Below are positions 1 to 6,761 of a stretch of 18,582 bases of DNA, one piece after another. The DNA comes from CAZJNX01 sp964547415 (GTDB lineage: Bacteria; Pseudomonadota; Alphaproteobacteria; Rhizobiales; Amorphaceae), in NCBI GenBank assembly GCA_964547415.1, contig CAZJNX010000088.1:1-18582 (forward strand), written 5' to 3'. Every line of letters starts with the position of its first letter. The first letter of the stretch is position 1. The notes under the pieces were generated by a model, which saw nothing but the letters and a program-made list of their open reading frames with translations, searched no databases and was not told where the DNA came from. The position numbers were made by a program, and so were the translations under genes.

Positions 1-807
1 CGCTTCTCCGAGGTGATCCACCTGTCGGTGACGTCGATGAACGTGCTGGCGCTGGTCGCCGGCTTCACGGCCCTGTTCGCCTCGGTGGTGATGCTGACGC
101 AGACCTCGATCAAGGTCGCGCTCGCCACCTCGACCATCGCGCAGATGGGCTTCATGCTGCTGCAATGCGGGCTCGGTGCGTTCTCGGCGGCGCTCGTCCA
201 CATCGTCGCCCACTCGCTCTACAAGGCCCACGCGTTCCTGTCCTCGGGCAGCGTGGTCGACATCGCCCGCTCGGCCTGGACGCCGGGGCCGACGCGGCCC
301 TCGCCGGCCCTCCTCGCCGGGGCCTTCGCGGCGGCCGTCGTGCTCACGGCCGGGGTCGGCGCGCTGTTCGGCGCCTCGCCCCTCGCCGCGCCCGGCGTCT
401 TCACGCTGGCGGCCGTCCTCGCCCTCGGCCTCACCCACGTCCTCGCGACGACGCTCAAGGGCTCCTCCTCCGCCTTCGTGACGACGCGGGCCGTCGGCCT
501 CGCCCTGCTCGTGACGGTCGCCTACTACGCGCTCCAGACCGGAGCCGCGTGGCTCGTCGCGGGCTCCGTGCCGCCGGTGGAGCCCGTCCGGGGGCCGTTC
601 GACCTCCTGGTGGTCGCCCTCGTGATCGTCTCGTTCGCCGCGGTCCTCCTGTTCCAGACCGCGCTCGTCGCCGGCAAGGGGAGCCCGCTCGCCACGCGCC
701 TGTGGGTCCACCTGTCGAACGGCCTCTACGTCAACGCCGCCGTCAACCGCGCCGTCGCCGGCCTGCGGCCCGTCAAGGGCCGGGCCGCGGCCGACAAGAC
801 CGCCTGA
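1..807 (+). CDS. dabB: DabB, proton-conducting membrane subunit of the DAB inorganic carbon transporter (C-terminal part)
   Basis: The gene is open at the left edge; frame 1 reads RFSEVIHLS and ends at TGA 805-807, so 268 C-terminal residues are visible. The protein belongs to the NuoL/MrpA-like proton-conducting family. It has many hydrophobic segments and the conserved core around a lysine (TSIKVALATS) and histidines (LVHIVAHSLYKAHAFLSSG), which in NuoL-like subunits form part of the proton path. A TGA and a 12-base gap separate it from dabA, so the two are surely one transcript. In the DAB system (known from Halothiobacillus neapolitanus) DabB is thought to use the ion gradient to drive CO2 hydration by DabA in the cytoplasm. 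Without the neighbour it would be called an NADH-quinone oxidoreductase subunit L; the dabA partner decides the call. The N-terminal transmembrane half is outside the window. Confidence 0.9.
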   Translation, partial: RFSEVIHLSVTSMNVLALVAGFTALFASVVMLTQTSIKVALATSTIAQMGFMLLQCGLGAFSAALVHIVAHSLYKAHAFLSSGSVVDIARSAWTPGPTRPSPALLAGAFAAAVVLTAGVGALFGASPLAAPGVFTLAAVLALGLTHVLATTLKGSSSAFVTTRAVGLALLVTVAYYALQTGAAWLVAGSVPPVEPVRGPFDLLVVALVIVSFAAVLLFQTALVAGKGSPLATRLWVHLSNGLYVNAAVNRAVAGLRPVKGRAAADKTA

Positions 808-819
808 GGGAGGGACGCC

Positions 820-3396
820 ATGAACGCCCACGCAAGCCTCGCTCCAGCCAACGCCGAGAAGGTCGATCCCGCCATGGCCGACACCGAAGCCCTCGCCGCC
901 AGCCCCGCCCTCGCCGAGACGGTGGACAGGGCCGGGCGGCGCATCGCCCCGCTCTGGCCGCTCCGGCATTTCGTGGCGGTGAACCCCTTTCTCGGCCTCA
1001 CCGGGAAGGCCTTTCCGGAGGCCGCGGCCAGCCTGAAGCGGGTCGGCGGCATCGACATGGTGATGCCGCGGGCCTTCTACCGGGAGGCGCTCGCCGCCGG
1101 CCGCCTTCCGGACGAGGCGCTCGCCGCGGCCCTCGCCGCCCACGCGGGCCGGCCCGGCGTCCCGGCGGACGTTCCGGCGCTGAAGGCGGCGCTTTCCGCC
1201 GAGCGGGCCGCGCCCGCGCCCGCCGCCACCGTCGCCGAGGTGGTGGACGCCGCGACGGGGCGGGACACGGCGAGCCTCGTCGTCGACGAGGTGTCCCGCT
1301 TCTGCGCGGCCCACTACGACGAGGGCCAGTCCGCCTGGCGCTCGCCGTTCCGGGACATGCCGCTGTTTTCCGCCTTCAAGGCCCAGATGGCCCACGACCG
1401 CACGGCCGAGACCATGGGCGTCAAGGGCTTCCGGAAGACCGTGGCGGCCCTTCCCGACGACCCGGTGGAGGCGATCGCCGCCGTCGTGCGGGCCCTCGCC
1501 GTGCCGCCCGAGGGGCGGGAGGCGTACTTCCACAAGGCGCTCCTCACCGTCGGCGGCTGGGCGGCCTGGGCCCGCTACCGCCTGTGGGAGGCGGAGCTCC
1601 ACGGCGGGACCGACGGGGATCTCGTCGGCCTCCTCGCCGTGCGGCTCGCCTGGGACCATGCCCTCATGCAGGCCTTCGAGACGCCGGCCGTCGCCCGCGC
1701 CTGGGCCGACGCGCGGGCCCGCCTCGCCGGGGACGCCGCCCTCGCCGAGGCGGCCGAGGCGCTCGCCGTCGACCTCGTCCTGCAGGAGGCGTTCGAGACC
1801 GCCTTCCAGACGAAGCTGGTGGAGGACGTCGCCACCGCCATGACCGCGTCGAAGGCGAGCGCGCCTGCGGGTGCGCGCAAGCCCCTCCAGGCGGCGTTCT
1901 GCATCGACGTTCGCTCGGAGATCTACCGGCGGGCGCTCGAAAGCGTCATGCCCGAGGCGGAGACGGTGGGCTTCGCCGGCTTCTTCGGCGTGCCGATCGA
2001 GTACGTGCCCCTCGGCGCCGACAAGGGCGGGGCCCAGTGCCCGGTGCTGCTCACGCCCCAGTTCCGGATCGCCGAGCGGGTCGCGGGCGCGGACGACGCC
2101 ACCGAGGCGGAGATCCTCGAGAAGCGGCGGCTGTCGCTCGCCGTCGGCAAGGCGTGGAAGGCGTTCAAGACGTCGGCCGTCTCCTCCTTCGTGTTCGTGG
2201 AGACGATCGGCCTCGCCTTCGCCGCCAAGCTCGTCGGAGACGGGGCGGGCCTCACGCGCACCGTCGCCCACCCCAAGGTCGAGGGTCTCGACGCGTCGGC
2301 CGCCAGGCGGCTGAAGCCCGAGCTCGTCGCCCGCGGAGAGGGGGAGAACCGGACCGGCCTCGACGAGGACACCCGCGTCGCCGTCGCCAAGGCGGTGCTG
2401 ACCGCCATGTCCATGACGAAGGACTTCGGCCGGATCGTGCTCCTCGCGGGCCACGGCTCCACCACCGTCAACAACCCCCACGCGACCGGTCTCGACTGCG
2501 GCGCCTGCGGCGGCCACACCGGCGAGGCGAACGCCCGGATCGCCGCCCTCCTCCTCAACGACCCGGTGGTGCGCGCGCGCCTGCCGGGGGAGGGGATCGC
2601 GATCCCCGAGGACACCTGGTTCCTCGCGGGCCAGCACGACACGACCACCGACGAGGTCACGATCTTCGACGAGGCGGACGTGCCGGCGAGCCACGCGGCG
2701 GACCTCGCCGCCCTGAAGGAGACGCTGAAGAAGGCGGCGAGCCTCGCCCGGGCCGAGCGGGCCCACCTCCTCGGCATCGACGCGGACGGGCCGGACGCGG
2801 CCGTGGACGGGAAGGTGCTGCGGCGCAGCCGGGACTGGTCGGAGGTGCGGCCGGAGTGGGGGCTTGCGGGCAACGCCGCCTTCATCGCCGCGCCGCGGTC
2901 GCGGACGGCGGGGCTGAAGCTCTCCGGGCGGGCCTTCCTCCACAACTACGTCTGGCAGGACGACCCGGGCTTTTCGGTGCTCGAGCTCATCATGACGGCG
3001 CCGATGGTGGTCGCAAGCTGGATCAACCTCCAGTACTACGGTTCGGTCGTCGACAACGTGGCCTTCGGCTCGGGCAACAAGGTGCTCCACAACGTGGTCG
3101 GCACCATCGGCGTCCTCGAGGGCAACGGCGGCGACCTCCGGACGGGCCTGCCGTTCCAGTCGGTGCACGACGGGGAGCGCTACGTCCACGAGCCGCTGCG
3201 GCTCAACGTCTTCATCGAGGCGCCGGTGGAGGAGATGAACCGGATCATCGGGAAGCACGCGGGCGTCGCCGAGCTCGTCGACAACGGCTGGGTCCACCTG
3301 TGGGCGCTGTCGGCCGAGGGCGCGCCGGTGAAGCGATACGCCGGGAACCTTCGGTGGGTGGACGCCACCCCCGCTGCGGCCGCCGCCGCGGCCTGA
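820..3396 (+). CDS. dabA: DabA, zinc-dependent cytoplasmic subunit of the DAB inorganic carbon transporter (DUF2309/UPF0753)
   Basis: This is a complete 858-residue protein, slightly longer than the roughly 830 residues common in the family. The ATG at 820 follows a GAGGGAGG Shine-Dalgarno sequence. DabA proteins carry a beta-carbonic-anhydrase-like zinc site and are proposed to hydrate CO2 to bicarbonate in one direction, coupled to DabB. The expected residues are all here: C361 and D363 in FCIDVRSE, H545 in AGHGSTT, and C560 in LDCGACGGHTGE. Their spacing (two residues, then fifteen between His and Cys) matches the C351/D353/H524/C539 set of the H. neapolitanus protein. R365 follows the Asp in the usual place. 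The N-terminal signature (APLWPLRHFVAVNPFLG, residues 43-59) and the C-terminal WVHLWALS are also family-typical. It is co-transcribed with dabB. The protein ends in an alanine-rich tail (about residues 848-858) with no obvious role. Confidence 0.95.
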   Translation: MNAHASLAPANAEKVDPAMADTEALAASPALAETVDRAGRRIAPLWPLRHFVAVNPFLGLTGKAFPEAAASLKRVGGIDMVMPRAFYREALAAGRLPDEALAAALAAHAGRPGVPADVPALKAALSAERAAPAPAATVAEVVDAATGRDTASLVVDEVSRFCAAHYDEGQSAWRSPFRDMPLFSAFKAQMAHDRTAETMGVKGFRKTVAALPDDPVEAIAAVVRALAVPPEGREAYFHKALLTVGGWAAWARYRLWEAELHGGTDGDLVGLLAVRLAWDHALMQAFETPAVARAWADARARLAGDAALAEAAEALAVDLVLQEAFETAFQTKLVEDVATAMTASKASAPAGARKPLQAAFCIDVRSEIYRRALESVMPEAETVGFAGFFGVPIEYVPLGADKGGAQCPVLLTPQFRIAERVAGADDATEAEILEKRRLSLAVGKAWKAFKTSAVSSFVFVETIGLAFAAKLVGDGAGLTRTVAHPKVEGLDASAARRLKPELVARGEGENRTGLDEDTRVAVAKAVLTAMSMTKDFGRIVLLAGHGSTTVNNPHATGLDCGACGGHTGEANARIAALLLNDPVVRARLPGEGIAIPEDTWFLAGQHDTTTDEVTIFDEADVPASHAADLAALKETLKKAASLARAERAHLLGIDADGPDAAVDGKVLRRSRDWSEVRPEWGLAGNAAFIAAPRSRTAGLKLSGRAFLHNYVWQDDPGFSVLELIMTAPMVVASWINLQYYGSVVDNVAFGSGNKVLHNVVGTIGVLEGNGGDLRTGLPFQSVHDGERYVHEPLRLNVFIEAPVEEMNRIIGKHAGVAELVDNGWVHLWALSAEGAPVKRYAGNLRWVDATPAAAAAAA

Positions 3397-3424
3397 AGCG
3401 GGGCCGGGAGGCCGGGGGAAGCGA

Positions 3425-3452
3425 GGGCGCCGGGGCGATCGTCCCGGCGCCC
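3425..3452. terminator. Hairpin between convergent genes, probable bidirectional terminator
   Basis: GGGCGCCGGG at 3425-3434 is exactly complementary to CCCGGCGCCC at 3443-3452, giving a 10-bp all-GC stem with an 8-base loop. It lies 28 bases after the dabA stop and 7 bases after the stop of the convergent dehydrogenase gene. No T-run follows on either strand, so it is not a textbook intrinsic terminator, but such GC hairpins are common at gene ends in high-GC genomes. Confidence 0.6.
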
Positions 3453-3459
3453 CGTCCCG

Positions 3460-4188
3460 TCAGGGCAGGGACCAGCCGCCGTCGATGATGAAGGGCTGGC
3501 CGGTCACGAAGGCGCTCTCGTCCGAGGCGAGGTAGACCGCGAGGTGGGCGATCTCCTCGGCCGTCGCGATCCGGCCCATGGGCTGGCGGGCGATGAAGGC
3601 CTCTTTCGCGGCCTCGTAGTCGCCGGTGGCGCGCAGCCGGTCGTGGAGGGAGGGGCTGTCGACCGTGCCGGGGCAGATGGCGTTGCAGCGCACCCCGGTC
3701 TTCACCACGTCGATGGCGACGGACTTGGTGAGGCCGATCACGGCCGCCTTCGTCGTGCCGTAGACGAAGCGGTTGGGCGCGCCGATGATCGAGGACGCGG
3801 CCGACGACATGTTGACGATGGACCCGCCGCCGCGCTCGATCATGCCGGGCAGCGCCGCCCGGATCGTCCAGTACATGGAGCGGACGTTGAGGTCGAAGGC
3901 GAACGACCATTCCTCGTCCGTCGCCGTCAGCACGGTGTTGGCGTGGACGAAGCCCGCGCAGTTGAACAGGACGTCGGGCCGTGCCCGTTCGACGCCCGCG
4001 CGGATCTGGCCGTCGTCGAGGGCGTCGAGGGCAAAGCCCTCGACGCCCTCGGGCAGGTCCTTCAGGAGGTCGGGGGCGAGGTCCGTCGCGAACACCTCCG
4101 CGCCTTCCCGGTGGAAGGCCTCCGCCGTCGCCCGGCCGATCCCCTGTCCGGCGGCCGTCACCAGCGCCCGTTTGCCCTTCAGTCGCAT
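3460..4188 (-). CDS. NAD-dependent short-chain dehydrogenase (SDR), BDH2 / 2-keto-3-deoxy-L-fuconate dehydrogenase-like
   Basis: This is a complete 242-residue classical SDR, close to the usual 245-250. Visible motifs are the nucleotide-binding TAAGQGIG (residues 11-18), D36 at the end of strand 2 (which favours NAD over NADP), NCAG at 76-79, N101, S129, Y143 and K147 as the catalytic tetrad, and the PGTVDSPS loop at 173-180. The long matches in NVRSMYW, FVYGTTKAAVIGLTKS and IIDGGWSLP are those of the BDH2/DHRS6 and 2-keto-3-deoxy-L-fuconate dehydrogenase subfamily. The substrate is therefore probably a small hydroxy- or keto-acid, but it cannot be fixed from sequence alone. R140, three residues before the catalytic Tyr, sits where BDH2 places a substrate-binding arginine. 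The ATG at 4188 has a GGAACGGGACG stretch just upstream. The gene is convergent with dabA and lies 123 bases downstream of the island's last gene on the same strand. Its GC-rich codon use is like the chromosome, not like that gene. Confidence 0.85.
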   Translation of the reverse strand: MRLKGKRALVTAAGQGIGRATAEAFHREGAEVFATDLAPDLLKDLPEGVEGFALDALDDGQIRAGVERARPDVLFNCAGFVHANTVLTATDEEWSFAFDLNVRSMYWTIRAALPGMIERGGGSIVNMSSAASSIIGAPNRFVYGTTKAAVIGLTKSVAIDVVKTGVRCNAICPGTVDSPSLHDRLRATGDYEAAKEAFIARQPMGRIATAEEIAHLAVYLASDESAFVTGQPFIIDGGWSLP

Positions 4189-4311
4189 CTCGTCCCGTTC
4201 CTGTCGTGTGCAGCGGGCCGTTTTCGGCCGTGCGGGGCGGCAGCATCGCGCGCTCGGCGTTTTCCGGCAAGGACGGCGGCGGCGCGCCTCTCGTCGGTGT
4301 CGGCGGAACAG
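4189..4311 (-). other. Intergenic gap upstream of the SDR gene
   Basis: These 123 bases separate the end of the AT-rich island genes from the SDR start. Composition returns to GC-rich here. A small GGCCG-TTTT-CGGCC hairpin (4216-4229) is visible. No convincing promoter or strong terminator was found, so whether the upstream operon reads through into the SDR gene is open. Confidence 0.4.
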
Positions 4312-5088
4312 TCAAAGTTTCAAAAGGAATTTGACCATCTTGGCCTTTACCGGATGGTTTCCGTTGTCAGCGTTTTTCAGAAAACCTTTTACAGTGTGTC
4401 CTTTGCTTTTTCCGCCGACCGTCTCGTTCTTGAACATGTTGCCGACATCTTGCTTTATCGCACATATTTCCGTATCTTTCGTGCCGGTTTTGATGTCTGC
4501 AAGATAGGTTGACAGAGAAAATAAGAAAAATGACTTCTTTTTTGATGTGTGTGAAATTTTCAAAGCAGTCGCCCCAAGGGACAGGCCCGTGCCAGCAAAG
4601 CTTGTCCCTGTCGTCTTGGCGTAAAGCTCTGATTTCGCGCTGATGTCGCAACCTCTCAATTTGATTTGAAGTGAATGTGCTAATTTAGTTGCCGTTCCTT
4701 TGACGTGTTTTGTGCGTACACCAAGCGTTGATTTTGAGTAAAAATTCTGATACTGTAACAGGTCGGCGTTCTCGGCCTGAAACAAGATGTCCTTCGAGGA
4801 ATTGATCGTCGCGCCGTTACATCGGATTTGCATCTCGCCGGACTCGATCTGTGTGGTGCTGTCGCCGCCGACGATCTGCTTCATGCCGCTGCCGGCAAAG
4901 ACCGTGGAGGAACCGACGATCGTGTCCTCGATGGACTTGTCGCTCCGGAGCGCCACGTCGCCGGTCGTGGTGACGGCGATGCCGTGCGCGCTGGCCGTTT
5001 CGTCGGGCGCAGGGTCGCCCAGCCGGATGTAATGCGTCGGTGCGTGGCCGGCAGGGCCGACCGCAAGGCGGAGAAAAGAAGAAGTCAT
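4312..5088 (-). CDS. Uncharacterised T6SS-island protein, tandem paralogue 3 of 3 (VgrG-tail-like N-terminal part, AT-rich C-terminal part)
   Basis: This 258-residue protein has no named family that I recognise. It starts MTSSFLRL, has the shared HYIRLGDPAPDETA motif (residues 19-32), then a run of short beta-type repeats at about 37-104 (for example TTGDVALRSD, IVGGDSTTQIESGEMQI). These resemble the Gly-Asp/Val octads of VgrG and phage gp5 tail spikes. Residues 105-258 are lysine- and serine-rich with a hydrophobic stretch (SFFLFSLSTYLADI, 186-199). The segment LSLGATALKISHTS (169-182) matches VSIGGTAIKISRTS in the neighbouring paralogue, so the relationship covers the whole chain. There is no signal peptide and no recognisable catalytic motif. 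The gene starts 9 bases after the previous stop with only a weak Shine-Dalgarno sequence, suggesting translational coupling. The 3' half is very AT-rich: 16 of 60 bases are G or C at 4501-4560, against 44 of 60 at 4981-5040 inside the same gene. Spike cargo, effector, or tail-assembly protein are all possible. Confidence 0.75.
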   Translation of the reverse strand: MTSSFLRLAVGPAGHAPTHYIRLGDPAPDETASAHGIAVTTTGDVALRSDKSIEDTIVGSSTVFAGSGMKQIVGGDSTTQIESGEMQIRCNGATINSSKDILFQAENADLLQYQNFYSKSTLGVRTKHVKGTATKLAHSLQIKLRGCDISAKSELYAKTTGTSFAGTGLSLGATALKISHTSKKKSFFLFSLSTYLADIKTGTKDTEICAIKQDVGNMFKNETVGGKSKGHTVKGFLKNADNGNHPVKAKMVKFLLKL

Positions 5089-5097
5089 CGGGGCGCT

Positions 5098-5910
5098 TCA
5101 TGGTAGCAGGGAGTTGAGGCCGCTCAAACTTACCTTGACGTCCTTTTTCCTCAGAAGGACGATCGCTTGAAACAGGTTGGCAGCTTCGTCGTCTTTGTCA
5201 GCTTTTGCGTCCGGTGTTATCTTGACGAAACCGCCTTCCTCGAATGTTGCAAGCTTCTTGTAATACATAATTGCGAATTTCAGATCGAGGAAGCCAACTT
5301 TTTGCCCAAAGGAGGTGCGGCTGATCTTGATCGCCGTGCCGCCGATGCTGACGGCCGTCGCTTTACCCTTCACGCCGGTCGCGCTGTTCTTTGCCACGGT
5401 GGTGCTCACCGTGAGAAGGGAAAGGTAGTTGCTCGACGACCTATAGTAGTCGAAACGCCTGCCAGAGTGTGTCGCTATCGAGACATTCGTGTGCTTGAAG
5501 CGAGCGCCGATGGTCACCGTCTCGATGAGATTGCCCTTGTGAGACAGCTTTCCTTGGGCCTTGACCGTGATCGTGCCATGGCTGTGCAATCGGAATTGCT
5601 TCTTGGCAATGGTGACGTCCGTCTTGCCCGCGGTCTCGAGTTCGAAGGCGCCGCTCGCCACATCGACGGTGCGATCGCCATCGGTGATCCGCCGCTTGCG
5701 ATCGGCATGACCCGCGAGCGCATGGTCCCCCCGCGCGAGCATCGCGGTCCGCCCGTCCGTGTGGAGGGCGAGGCCATCCTTGCCGTCCACCGCGGGCCAC
5801 GCACCCGCGGCCGCGCCGCCCGTCGACGTCGGTCCGAGCCGGATGTAACTGCCGGGCACAGCCGGATCCTTACCGCCCGCCTCCGGAGTGAAGAATAAGC
5901 AAAAAGTCAT
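5098..5910 (-). CDS. Uncharacterised T6SS-island protein, tandem paralogue 2 of 3
   Basis: This 270-residue protein is a paralogue of the genes on both sides and belongs to no family I can name. The shared signature is SYIRLGPTS (residues 21-29). Repeats of beta-helix character run over about 46-125 (LALHTDGRTAMLARGDHALA, then ITDGDRTVDVASGAFELETAG), in the manner of VgrG/gp5 tails. The segment VTIGARFKHTNVSIA (132-146) pairs with VTIGADMSTNFMSIK in paralogue 1, and VSIGGTAIKISRTS (187-200) pairs with paralogue 3. The C-terminal part contains a hydrophobic stretch (GFLDLKFAIMYYKKL) and a charged KADKDDEA segment (236-243). The ATG at 5910 has AGGA closely upstream; the gap from the preceding gene is 23 bases. 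GC content splits within the gene: 49 of 60 at 5761-5820 near the 5' end, 24 of 60 at 5221-5280 near the 3' end. No catalytic motif or export signal is visible. Confidence 0.75.
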   Translation of the reverse strand: MTFCLFFTPEAGGKDPAVPGSYIRLGPTSTGGAAAGAWPAVDGKDGLALHTDGRTAMLARGDHALAGHADRKRRITDGDRTVDVASGAFELETAGKTDVTIAKKQFRLHSHGTITVKAQGKLSHKGNLIETVTIGARFKHTNVSIATHSGRRFDYYRSSSNYLSLLTVSTTVAKNSATGVKGKATAVSIGGTAIKISRTSFGQKVGFLDLKFAIMYYKKLATFEEGGFVKITPDAKADKDDEAANLFQAIVLLRKKDVKVSLSGLNSLLP

Positions 5911-5933
5911 CGTCCTGTTCCGCCGGACACCTG

Positions 5934-6761
5934 TTATACTTCGCTATCGTTGGCGCTCGTCAAATCCGTCTCGATTGGCGAATTCTGACTATCCGTGATA
6001 TTATTCTTGCTTTCGAGTATTTTCTTTTCCGTGGAAACGAGCTCTTTTGTGTTCTTGGCGCCGTAGTGGGAAATCTGAATCGGGCAGCATTTTAAGTAAA
6101 AAAGAACGCTTTTTGCCGTCGTCCCGATCCAATCCACTTTCAGTAATCCAGATCCAGACTTGGCGCCGTCCACGGACCACGCTATCCTGGTCGTGCCGGC
6201 GACTTCTCCGTTGAAAGATATCTTGACCGGAATAATCTTGTTTGAGTTGCCAAGCATGCCCGCCCCGAGACCCAAGACAGCCTTGATCGACATAAAGTTC
6301 GTTGACATATCAGCGCCAATGGTGACGTCTATAGTGTCTTTCTCGCTCGTTTTTTTGTGCCGACTGTCTGAAGCCATGTAGCCGCCCATGCCGGCGAAAA
6401 GCTCCACCCGATCCGCTTTCGTGATGACGGACAAGTTGTCGTCCGTCGTGATCTTCAATGCGCCCCCGACGTTGAGCTTGTAGTCACCCTTGTCGATCGT
6501 CAAATCGTCGTTTCCTGTAAGAAACTCGACTATCTTTCCATGGGCGTCCACCTGATGGTCGCCACCGGTATGGGTCTTCATCGTCCCGGTGGTGGACAGG
6601 AGGATGCCGTCCACCCCCTCGTCGTCGATGCCCTTCGCCTCCTCGGGCCAGAGCGCCTTCGTCTCGTCGGTGCCGGGCGCGTGCCCGACCCTCAGGTAGC
6701 TCGCCGCCTTGGAGGATCCCTTCTCCTCCGGCAGTCGAAGTCGCAGGAACGGCTTGGTCAT
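5934..6761 (-). CDS. Uncharacterised T6SS-island protein, tandem paralogue 1 of 3
   Basis: This is a 275-residue protein. The open frame extends far upstream, but I place the start at 6761, where the ATG overlaps the stop of the pentapeptide gene in an ATGA (4-base overlap) and the protein begins MTKPFLRLRL like paralogue 3. The shared motif is SYLRVGHAPGTDET (residues 21-34). Short Gly-Asp/Val repeats follow at about 52-125 (GGDHQVDAHG, KGDYKLNVGGALKITTDDN). Then come a glycine-rich segment (AVLGLGAGMLGN, 161-172), VTIGADMSTNFMSIK (146-160) matching paralogue 2, and a polar 38-residue tail rich in K, N, S and T. The tail has no counterpart in the other two. GC is 44 of 60 at 6661-6720 and 24 of 60 at 6001-6060. 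It is probably the first of three duplicated spike-associated or effector-like genes; the function is unknown. Confidence 0.75.
   Translation of the reverse strand: MTKPFLRLRLPEEKGSSKAASYLRVGHAPGTDETKALWPEEAKGIDDEGVDGILLSTTGTMKTHTGGDHQVDAHGKIVEFLTGNDDLTIDKGDYKLNVGGALKITTDDNLSVITKADRVELFAGMGGYMASDSRHKKTSEKDTIDVTIGADMSTNFMSIKAVLGLGAGMLGNSNKIIPVKISFNGEVAGTTRIAWSVDGAKSGSGLLKVDWIGTTAKSVLFYLKCCPIQISHYGAKNTKELVSTEKKILESKNNITDSQNSPIETDLTSANDSEV

Noticed and set aside
165..3488. 1107-codon open frame on the + strand overlapping dabB and dabA
   Set aside because: It is a GC-rich shadow frame: the translation is almost all Arg, Gly, Ala and Pro, while the overlapping frames give clear DabB and DabA.
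4216..4229. GGCCG-TTTT-CGGCC hairpin as a terminator of the island operon
   Set aside because: The stem is only 5 bp and has no T-run, and it lies about 80 bases after the last stop, so it is too weak to call.
4312..5088. Reading the last of the three paralogues as an immunity protein for the other two
   Set aside because: It shares the N-terminal signature and repeat domain of its neighbours, whereas an immunity protein would normally be unrelated to its toxin.
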